A stretch of DNA of 64,000 nt from positions 4,216,001 through 4,280,000 of the forward strand of contig NZ_CP084561.1 of the NCBI RefSeq assembly GCF_021789315.1, written 5' to 3'. Both the position numbers and the translations under genes were made by a program. Within the stretch, counting starts at the first letter, position 1; each line of letters opens with the position of its first letter. Under the pieces are notes generated by a model. It was not told where the DNA came from and made no database searches. It was given only the letters and a program-made list of their open reading frames with translations. The DNA is from Arthrobacter sp. FW305-BF8 (GTDB taxonomy: Bacteria; Actinomycetota; Actinomycetes; Actinomycetales; Micrococcaceae). Of the stretch, positions 42,443-49,167 are shown piece by piece.

Positions 42443-42444
42443 CC

Positions 42445-43968
42445 ATGACCTCCACTCCCCCGCTGTCCGCAGCCACCCCCGGTATTCTGCGGCGCCCGGC
42501 GGCACCGGCCGCCGGGATCGTGCACCTGGGCCTGGGCAACTTCCACCGCGCCCACCAGGCCGTCTACACCGACGCCGCCGTCACCGCACACGGCGGCGAC
42601 TGGGGCATCATCGGCGTCGCCAGCCGTTCCAACGCCATCCCGGATGCCATGCACGCCCAGGACATGCTCTACACCGTGGTGGAAATTTCACCCCAAGGCT
42701 CCAAGTTCTCCGTTCCGCGGGTTCACACAGACGCCTTCACTGCTGCCGCCGACCCGGACCGGGTGGTCAAGGCCATCGGGAACGCCGGCACCCGGATTGT
42801 GTCCCTCACCGTCACCGAGAACGGCTACAACTACACCCCCGCCACCGGCTCCCTGAACCTGCAGGACCCGGCCATCCGGCACGACCTCGCCCACCCCGAT
42901 TCACCGAAGACGCCAATCGGACAAATCGTGCGCGGCCTGCAGCACCGGTCCCGGACCCACGCCGAACCGGTGACCATCCTCAGCTGCGACAACCTCGCCG
43001 ACAACGGCCACCACACGCAGCGGCTGGTCCGCGAATTCGCGTCCCTGCTCCCGCCCGCCGAAGCGGCCGACGCTTTGGCCTTCATCGACACCCGCACCAG
43101 CTTCCCGTCCTCAATGGTGGACCGGATCGTGCCCGCCACCACGGACCACTACGGCAGCCTTGTTGCATCCCACCGCGGGTACACCGACCGGATTCCGGTC
43201 CCCGCCGAGCCGTTCACCATGTGGATCGTCGAGGACAACTTCGTTGCGGGACGCCCCACGTGGGAAGCGGGCGGCGCCGTGTTCTCCGACGAAGTGGCCG
43301 GCTACGAGCAGTTGAAAGTCCGCCTGCTCAACGGCACGCACTCCCTGATTGCCTACCTCGGAGCCCTTACCGGCGCAGTCACCATCCCCGAATCCGTCTC
43401 GCACCCGAACATCGAACTGGCCGCCCGCTCCGTACTGCGCAACGAATACCTGCCCAGCGTCTCGGTGCCGTCCGGCGTGGACGTGGACGCCTACGAGGAA
43501 CAGCTTTTCTCCCGCTGGCGCAACACGGCCCTGGGCCACCGCACCAGCCAGGTGGGCTCCGACGGAGCCGTCAAACTCCGGCAGCGGATCCCGCTGCCGG
43601 CGCTGCAGATGCTCGACGACGGCCGGATGCCGCAGCTGCTGGCCCTCACCACCGCCGCGTATCTCGCCTGCATCGCCCCGCTGCCCGGGTTCGATCCCGG
43701 GCCCCAGGCGCACGCGATGGAGGATCCGGCCCGCAGGCTGCTGGCAGGACTGGCGTCAGGGTCCCGCTCGGGCAGGGACCTCGCAAGCAAGGTCCTCGGC
43801 GAGCACCACCTCCTCGGCGAAGAGCTGGCCGAGCGGGACGAGTTTATCCACCGCACCGGCGAGTTCATCGACATCATCCACTCGGCGGGCCCGCTGGCCG
43901 GCATCGCCGAAGCGAACACCGATCTGGCTCCCGCCGCCTCCCTTCAAGCCACCCGGAGCACGCCATGA
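42445..43968 (+). CDS. uxuB: Mannitol dehydrogenase family (D-mannonate oxidoreductase/UxuB-like)
   Basis: 507 residues. N-terminal motif GIVHLGLGNFHRAHQAVY; catalytic signature VRLLNGTHSLIAYLGAL with the Lys-Asn-His set just before and within it; C-terminal helical domain. The family includes fructuronate reductase (D-fructuronate to D-mannonate) and mannitol dehydrogenase. Two bases after manD and 4-bp overlap with the next gene; this favours the fructuronate reductase role. Confidence 0.87.
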   Translation: MTSTPPLSAATPGILRRPAAPAAGIVHLGLGNFHRAHQAVYTDAAVTAHGGDWGIIGVASRSNAIPDAMHAQDMLYTVVEISPQGSKFSVPRVHTDAFTAAADPDRVVKAIGNAGTRIVSLTVTENGYNYTPATGSLNLQDPAIRHDLAHPDSPKTPIGQIVRGLQHRSRTHAEPVTILSCDNLADNGHHTQRLVREFASLLPPAEAADALAFIDTRTSFPSSMVDRIVPATTDHYGSLVASHRGYTDRIPVPAEPFTMWIVEDNFVAGRPTWEAGGAVFSDEVAGYEQLKVRLLNGTHSLIAYLGALTGAVTIPESVSHPNIELAARSVLRNEYLPSVSVPSGVDVDAYEEQLFSRWRNTALGHRTSQVGSDGAVKLRQRIPLPALQMLDDGRMPQLLALTTAAYLACIAPLPGFDPGPQAHAMEDPARRLLAGLASGSRSGRDLASKVLGEHHLLGEELAERDEFIHRTGEFIDIIHSAGPLAGIAEANTDLAPAASLQATRSTP

Positions 43969-45017
43969 CCACGCAAGCCATCCCGTCAACCGAGACAACG
44001 GGGCTACCCACCGGCACCCAGGCCGCGGTGCTGCACGGCGCCCGCGACCTGCGCATCGAGCACAGGCCGCTGCCCGCACTCGGCCCTCAGGACCTGCTGG
44101 TCGAGATGCGCTCCGGCGGGATCTGCGGCTCGGACATGCACTACTTCGCCGACGGCCGCAACGGCACCAACGTGCTGCGCCAGCCCACCGTCCTGGGCCA
44201 CGAGGGCGCCGGCGTCGTCATCGCCGCCGGACCGCAGGCCACCGTCGCCACGGGCACCGCCGTCGCCATTGAACCGGCCCTGCCCTGCCGGGAATGCCCC
44301 ACCTGCCTGTCCGGGCGCTACAACCTCTGCCCGGCCGGAACCTGCTTCGGCTCCCCGCCCACGGACGGGCTGTTCGCCCGCCACGTCGTGGTGCCAGACG
44401 CCGCTGTCCACCGGCTGCCGGACGCCATCCCGGCGGAAGTCGGAGCGGCGATCGAACCGCTCGCCGTCGCCGTCTGGGCCGTCGAACGGGCCCAGGTCGA
44501 GAAAGGCCACCGCGTGCTGATCACCGGTGCCGGGCCCATCGGCCTGCTGGTGGCCCAGGTAGCCGCCGCCCGGGGCGCTGCCGAAGTAATGGTGACGGAC
44601 GTGAACGACGACCGCCTCGCCGTCGCCGCAAAGTTCGGCGCCACCCGCACCATCAACACCGCAACCACGGCACTGGACCTGACGGACATGGACCGCCTGA
44701 TCGAATGCTCCGGCAACACCAGGGCCCTGGCGGACGCCATCCAGACCCTGGCGCCGGCAACCCGAGCCACCGTCGTCGGCCAGGCCAAGCCCACGGTGGA
44801 CGGCATCCCGCTGGGGTTCCTCCAGCGCTACGAGATCGACCTGGTCACCGCGTTCCGCTACGCCAATGCGTTCCCGGCCGCAATAGACCTCGCTTCCTCG
44901 GGCGTCGTGGACCTGCAATCCATCATCACCAGCACGTTCCCGCTCGAAGACGCCGCGGCCGCCCTCACTGCTCCGGTAACCGACCCCACAAACCTCAAAG
45001 TACTCATCACCTACTGA
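43965..45017 (+). CDS. Zinc-dependent MDR dehydrogenase (L-idonate/L-gulonate 5-dehydrogenase-like)
   Basis: 350 residues from ATG 43965 (ATGA overlap with the previous gene). Catalytic zinc motifs GGICGSDMHYF and GHEGAGVVI, structural zinc lobe CRECPTCLSGRYNLC, nucleotide motif ITGAGPIGLLVAQVAA. Closest in style to L-idonate 5-dehydrogenase. In an operon with UxuB and ManD, an L-gulonate 5-dehydrogenase yielding D-fructuronate is the best-fitting role, as described for GulD-type enzymes. Confidence 0.85.
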   Translation: MTTQAIPSTETTGLPTGTQAAVLHGARDLRIEHRPLPALGPQDLLVEMRSGGICGSDMHYFADGRNGTNVLRQPTVLGHEGAGVVIAAGPQATVATGTAVAIEPALPCRECPTCLSGRYNLCPAGTCFGSPPTDGLFARHVVVPDAAVHRLPDAIPAEVGAAIEPLAVAVWAVERAQVEKGHRVLITGAGPIGLLVAQVAAARGAAEVMVTDVNDDRLAVAAKFGATRTINTATTALDLTDMDRLIECSGNTRALADAIQTLAPATRATVVGQAKPTVDGIPLGFLQRYEIDLVTAFRYANAFPAAIDLASSGVVDLQSIITSTFPLEDAAAALTAPVTDPTNLKVLITY

Positions 45018-45116
45018 TCCCCAACCGCTCCCTAGCCTCGCACGCTCGGCCAGGGAACCTGGCGGTCGTGGCCCCAGTTCAGCCACCGCAGGACATCCAT
45101 TCAAAGGAGTTTGGCA

Positions 45117-46508
45117 ATGACCACAGCAGCGCACGTTCCCCCAGGGGAAGTCGATCAAAGCAAAGTCCGGAAGGCCGCCGTCGCCGGCCTCATCGGCACC
45201 ACCCTCGAACTGTATGACTTCGTCATCTACGGCACCGCCTCGGCGCTCGTCTTCAGCAAACTGTTCTTCCCCAACGTTTCCCCCGCTGCCGCGCTGATCG
45301 CCAGCTTCACCACCTTCGCCGTCGGCTTCCTCTTCCGTCCGCTGGGCGGCATCTTCTTCTCTCACTTCGGCGACCGCCTCGGCCGGAAGTGGATCCTCGT
45401 GGTCACGCTGCTCCTGATGGGCGGCGCCACGCTGGCCATCGGCCTGCTGCCGACTTTCGACCAGATCGGCCTGTTCGCCCCGATCCTGCTGTGCGTGTGC
45501 CGCGCGGCCCAGGGATTCGGCGCCGGCGCCGAACAATCCGGCGGCGCCACGCTGCTCACCGAATCCGCCTCTCCCGGCACCCGCGGCAAGCTCGCCTCGC
45601 TGATCATGGTGGGCGCGGCCGCCGGTACCGCCCTCGGCGCGCTGGTGTGGATCGCCGCGCAGTCGCTGGCTCCGAACGACATGCTGACCTGGGGCTGGCG
45701 GCTGGTCTTCCTCTCCAGCATCTTCGTCACCATCGCTGCCCTCGTCATCCGGCGCAAGCTCGACGAGTCCCCCGTGTTTGAAGAGATCAAGCAGGCCCGC
45801 ACCGAGCCTCCCGCGCCTCTCAGGGAAGTCGCGAAGTTCGGCAAGGCCAACGTCCTGCGCGTCATCCTGATGAACTTCGGCGTCAGCACCCAGTCCTACA
45901 CCATCCAGGTCTTCATGGCCTCCTACCTGATCACCGTCGTGGGCACCGACCCCAAGTTCATCCCGCCGGTGCTCCTCATCGGTGCGCTCTGCGGCGGCGT
46001 CGCGGCCGTGTCCTTCGGAATCCTGTCCGACAAGATCGGCCGCCGCCGCGTCGTCTCCGTCATCACCGGGGCGTTGATCCTCTTCCCCGCGCCGGCCTTC
46101 ATGCTCCTGACCACCGGCTCCCCCATGGCCATCGTGCTGGTGATCATCGTGGGCTTCATGCTCGCCTGCCAGGGTGTAGTAGGCGTGCACATGAGCTACT
46201 TCCCGGAGATCTTCGGCAGCCGTTACCGCTACGCCGGCGTCACCCTCGGCCGCGAATTCTCCTCCATCATCGGCGGCGGCATCGCCCCGATGGTCTGCGC
46301 CGGACTGCTGGGCCTCTTCAGCAACTCCTGGATCCCGGTGGCCATCTACATGTCAGTGACCATGCTCATCAGCTTCATCGCCACGAGACTCTCCCCGGAG
46401 ACCGTCAACCGCGACCTGACCGACCCCGAGGACGCCCGCCGCGACGGAGGCGTGGTCGCCACCCCTACGGTGGCGGCTGAACTAGCCGCCGCCCAGACCG
46501 TCAAGTAA
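45117..46508 (+). CDS. MHS-family MFS transporter (probable sugar-acid importer)
   Basis: 463 residues from ATG 45117, preceded by AAAGGAG. Signatures GTTLELYDFVIYGTASAL, FSHFGDRLGRKWIL and RAAQGFGAGAEQSGGATL; about 12 helices. Placed between aldonate dehydrogenases and KDPG aldolase, and no other transporter is in the operon, so it probably takes up the aldonate or hexuronate used by this pathway. A 15-bp stem hairpin follows. Confidence 0.87.
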   Translation: MTTAAHVPPGEVDQSKVRKAAVAGLIGTTLELYDFVIYGTASALVFSKLFFPNVSPAAALIASFTTFAVGFLFRPLGGIFFSHFGDRLGRKWILVVTLLLMGGATLAIGLLPTFDQIGLFAPILLCVCRAAQGFGAGAEQSGGATLLTESASPGTRGKLASLIMVGAAAGTALGALVWIAAQSLAPNDMLTWGWRLVFLSSIFVTIAALVIRRKLDESPVFEEIKQARTEPPAPLREVAKFGKANVLRVILMNFGVSTQSYTIQVFMASYLITVVGTDPKFIPPVLLIGALCGGVAAVSFGILSDKIGRRRVVSVITGALILFPAPAFMLLTTGSPMAIVLVIIVGFMLACQGVVGVHMSYFPEIFGSRYRYAGVTLGREFSSIIGGGIAPMVCAGLLGLFSNSWIPVAIYMSVTMLISFIATRLSPETVNRDLTDPEDARRDGGVVATPTVAAELAAAQTVK

Positions 46509-46514
46509 CGCCCG

Positions 46515-46548
46515 GTGCACGACGGCGGCACGCGCCGCCGTCGTGCAC
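46515..46548 (+). terminator. Hairpin between MHS and KDPG aldolase genes
   Basis: Perfect 15-bp stem GTGCACGACGGCGGC / GCCGCCGTCGTGCAC (46515-46529 with 46534-46548), loop ACGC. No T-run, so termination may be partial; the aldolase gene follows 58 bp later. Confidence 0.7.
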
Positions 46549-46606
46549 TGTCAGTTCCGCTTTACAGCACTTCCATCGCAGGCCCCGCCAACCCCAAAGG
46601 AATCCC

Positions 46607-47293
46607 ATGCTCCGCCTCGAAAACCCCGGCACGGTGGCCCGGCCGGCGCCCTCCGCAACCCTCCGCGACACCCGGGCTGTAGCGGTCCTCCGGGCCAGGC
46701 ACGCCTCGGACTACGCGCCGGTCATCGAGGCCCTGCAGCGCGGCGGCGTGCTCAGCATCGAGCTCACGCTCAGCACGCCCGGCGTCTGGGAGGAGCTTCC
46801 CCTCCTCCGGGAGCGGTTCGGGCACTCCCTGGAGATCGGCGTCGGGACGGTCACCGCAGCAGCGGAAGCGGAGACGGCCCTCGACCTGGGGGCTGCCTAC
46901 ATCGTTACCCCTGTCACGGATCCCGGCGTCATCGACGCATGCGTTCGCCGCGGCGTCCCGGTTTTTCCGGGCGGCCTGACGCCCACCGAACTGCACACCG
47001 GCTGGAAACTGGGCGCCACTGCCGTCAAGATCTTCCCCGCGTCCACGGTCGGCGCCGGCTACGTTTCACAGCTGCGCGGCCCGTTCCCGGACATCGAGGT
47101 GATGCCCTCCGGCGGCGTCAACATCGAGGACGTGCCTGCCTGGATCAGTGCCGGCGCCCTTGCAGTCAGTCTGGGCGGCCCGCTGTTGGGCGACGCCTTT
47201 AAGGGCGGCGACCTGCAGGACCTCACGGCAAGGGCACGGCGGGTCCGCGAGCTGATCGACGAGACCGCCGAGCAGCTGGAGGCCGGCAAGTGA
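46607..47293 (+). CDS. eda: KDPG / 2-keto-4-hydroxyglutarate aldolase
   Basis: 228 residues of the class I aldolase barrel. The Schiff-base lysine is in GATAVKIFPAS; IELTLSTPG holds the catalytic glutamate, and IEVMPSGGVNIED is the phosphate-binding end. It splits 2-keto-3-deoxy-6-phosphogluconate to pyruvate and glyceraldehyde-3-phosphate. AAAGGAA precedes the ATG. The KDG kinase overlaps its stop by 4 bp (GTGA). Confidence 0.9.
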   Translation: MLRLENPGTVARPAPSATLRDTRAVAVLRARHASDYAPVIEALQRGGVLSIELTLSTPGVWEELPLLRERFGHSLEIGVGTVTAAAEAETALDLGAAYIVTPVTDPGVIDACVRRGVPVFPGGLTPTELHTGWKLGATAVKIFPASTVGAGYVSQLRGPFPDIEVMPSGGVNIEDVPAWISAGALAVSLGGPLLGDAFKGGDLQDLTARARRVRELIDETAEQLEAGK

Positions 47294-48240
47294 GCACCGC
47301 ACCGTACGTGCTCACGTTCGGCGAGACCATGGCGCTGATGCGCGCCGACCAGGTAGGCCCGCTCGCGCACGCCTCCACCATGAGCCTGGGCATCGGCGGT
47401 TCCGAGTCCAACGTCGCCATTGGCCTCAGCCGCCTCGGCGTGCAGGCCGTCTGGTGCGGCCGGATCGGAGCGGACTCCCTCGGCCAGCTCGTCGAGCGCG
47501 AAATCCGCGCCGAGGGCGTGGACGTCCGCATCACCGTCGACCCTTCCGCCCCCACCGGCCTCATGATCAAGGAACGCCGGACACCCGAGGCGCAGCGCGT
47601 CAGCTACTACCGTGCCGGAAGCGCCGGCTCCCGGATTGCGCCCGAGGACATTTCCCAGGAGCTTATTGCCGGCGCCGGGCTGCTGCACGTCAGCGGCATC
47701 ACCCCTGCACTCTCCGCACAGGCGGAGGGCACGCTCCGGCATGCCATCGGAGTGGCCAGGGATGCCGTCGTCCCCGTGTCCTTCGACCTGAACTTCCGCG
47801 GCAACCTCTGGTCAGCCGAAGGTGCCGGCAGCGTGTACCGCGACATCATTCCACTGGCCGACATCGTGTTCGCGGGCGAAGACGAGGCAGCAATCGCCGT
47901 CGGCCCCGGTGACCCGGAGCAGCTGGCGCAAAGAGTTGCCGCTTTGGGGCCCAGCCAGGCCGTGATCAAGCTCGGTGCCGACGGAGCCCTCGCGCTGATT
48001 GACGGCGAGGTGTTCCGGCAGGCGGCTGTTCCCGTTTCAGTGGTGGACACGGTCGGCGCCGGCGACGCCTTCGTAGCCGGTTACCTGGCCGAACTCATGG
48101 AAGGCCGCAGCCCCGAGGAACGCCTCCGCACCGCCGCGGCAACCGGAGCCTTTGCCTGCCTGGTCACCGGCGACTGGGAAGGCTTCCCCCGCCGCCACGA
48201 ACTCTCGCTTTTGGAATCAAAGGAGCCGGTGTCCCGCTAG
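47290..48240 (+). CDS. kdgK: 2-keto-3-deoxygluconate kinase (PfkB family)
   Basis: 316 residues; GTG start overlapping the aldolase stop. PfkB motifs: LGIGGSESNVAIGLSRLG near the start and DTVGAGDAFVAGYLAEL with the catalytic aspartate near residue 255. It phosphorylates KDG for the adjacent aldolase. Family assignment is firm; the substrate is inferred from context. Confidence 0.88.
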   Translation: MSTAPYVLTFGETMALMRADQVGPLAHASTMSLGIGGSESNVAIGLSRLGVQAVWCGRIGADSLGQLVEREIRAEGVDVRITVDPSAPTGLMIKERRTPEAQRVSYYRAGSAGSRIAPEDISQELIAGAGLLHVSGITPALSAQAEGTLRHAIGVARDAVVPVSFDLNFRGNLWSAEGAGSVYRDIIPLADIVFAGEDEAAIAVGPGDPEQLAQRVAALGPSQAVIKLGADGALALIDGEVFRQAAVPVSVVDTVGAGDAFVAGYLAELMEGRSPEERLRTAAATGAFACLVTGDWEGFPRRHELSLLESKEPVSR

Positions 48241-48261
48241 CGGGTCCCTCCCCTTTCCCTT

Positions 48262-48328
48262 GGAGGTTTTTTGTCCATTTGTCACGACTTCAGGGGCGCT
48301 TAGCGCCCATTATTTGGACAAAAACTCC
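48262..48328 (+). repeat. Dispersed ~65-bp intergenic repeat, copy 2
   Basis: GGAGGTTTTTTGTCCA at one end, TGGACAAAAACTCC at the other, core CACGACTTCAGGGGCG and TAGCGCCCATTATT. Just downstream of the kdgK stop and before a terminator. Confidence 0.87.
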
Positions 48329-48337
48329 AACCAAACT

Positions 48338-48376
48338 AAGGACCACGGCGGGACCACCCGCCGTCGTCCTTTTGCG
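48338..48376 (+). terminator. Terminator of the kdgK operon
   Basis: 15-bp stem (48338-48352 with 48357-48371, one mismatch) of the GGACnACGGCGGG family, loop ACCA, then TTGCGT. Confidence 0.8.
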
Positions 48377-48413
48377 TCTGTTGGCAGTTCGGCACCCGCC
48401 GCGACCCATGTGA

Positions 48414-48478
48414 GGAGTGTTTGTACACGTATCGCGACTTCAGGGGTGTCTAGCGGCCATGATCTGGACAAAAACTCC
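48414..48478 (+). repeat. Dispersed ~65-bp intergenic repeat, copy 3
   Basis: Starts GGAGTGTTTGTACACG and ends TGGACAAAAACTCC, with the core TCGCGACTTCAGGGGTG and TAGCGGCCATGATC. It lies 20 bp from the end of the DM13 gene. Confidence 0.85.
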
Positions 48479-48498
48479 AAACGCGCGGCAGTGCTGGT

Positions 48499-49059
48499 TC
48501 ACTGCGTGAGCTGGGCTGCTCCGAAGGAAACACTGAACTGGACGCACCACAGATCCACCGACTTGAACCTGGCCAGGTCAAGCTCGTCGGGGAGCGCGTA
48601 GACCTGATTGCCTTGGTTTCCCTTGATCATGCCCAAGTCGAAGTATTCGGCAGAACCGGCCGTGAACCATCCGGCTGTTCCCTCGACCACATCGGCAGCG
48701 CTGAGCCAGACGTGCACATCCGGGCCGTTGGACGTATCGAGGTTCTCCAAAGTCAACACGCGCTTCCCGCCGGGCTGCTGAATTATCCGGACTGTTCCTG
48801 TGGTGGCGTGTTCGTGGCTGATGAACGTGCCTTCGGCAAGTTGCACCGGCCCCGCAGGTTCCGCGGTTGGAGTTCCGGAGGACGGCTCCCCGGTGGCGGA
48901 AGGGGCAGCCGGTGAAGTCACAACGGTGGGCAGCTGCTCATCCACCAGCACGTCGACAAACAGAAGCCACGGCTTGAAAAACGCCAGTCCCACTGCCAGC
49001 ACTACGGCACCAGCAGCGGCGGCGATCAACCAGCGGCGCTGGCGAGTGCGGGCCTCCAT
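48499..49059 (-). CDS. DM13-domain protein with N-terminal membrane anchor
   Basis: 186 residues. A positively charged start (RTRQRRW) is followed by a hydrophobic helix at about 11-32, then a Pro/Ser/Thr-rich linker and a DM13 domain from about 75 (TGTVRIIQQPGGKRVLTLENL, GPDVHVWLSA, MIKGNQGNQVYALP, VDLWCVQFSVSFGAAQL). DM13 domains are predicted to act in extracellular redox or cytochrome-like electron transfer; the single cysteine in LWCVQF is typical. Exported, facing outside. It is flanked on both sides by copies of the dispersed repeat. Confidence 0.82.
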   Translation of the reverse strand: MEARTRQRRWLIAAAAGAVVLAVGLAFFKPWLLFVDVLVDEQLPTVVTSPAAPSATGEPSSGTPTAEPAGPVQLAEGTFISHEHATTGTVRIIQQPGGKRVLTLENLDTSNGPDVHVWLSAADVVEGTAGWFTAGSAEYFDLGMIKGNQGNQVYALPDELDLARFKSVDLWCVQFSVSFGAAQLTQ

Positions 49060-49088
49060 GCTGCAAATCTACACCCGGCGCCGGACGC

Positions 49089-49151
49089 GAGTTTTTGTTC
49101 ACTTGTCGCGACTTCAAGGGCGTTTAGAGGCCAATATCTGGACAAAAACTC
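49089..49151 (+). repeat. Dispersed ~65-bp intergenic repeat, copy 4
   Basis: CGAGTTTTTGTTCACT at one end, TGGACAAAAACTCG at the other, core TTGTCGCGACTTCAAGGG and TTTAGAGGCCAATATC. It fills most of the gap between the DM13 and GGDEF/EAL genes. Confidence 0.85.
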
Positions 49152-49167
49152 GGAACCGAAAGTGAGG

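Noticed and set aside
44004..46190. Minus-strand open frame of 728 codons
   Set aside because: Antisense to MDR dehydrogenase and MHS genes; low-complexity shadow.
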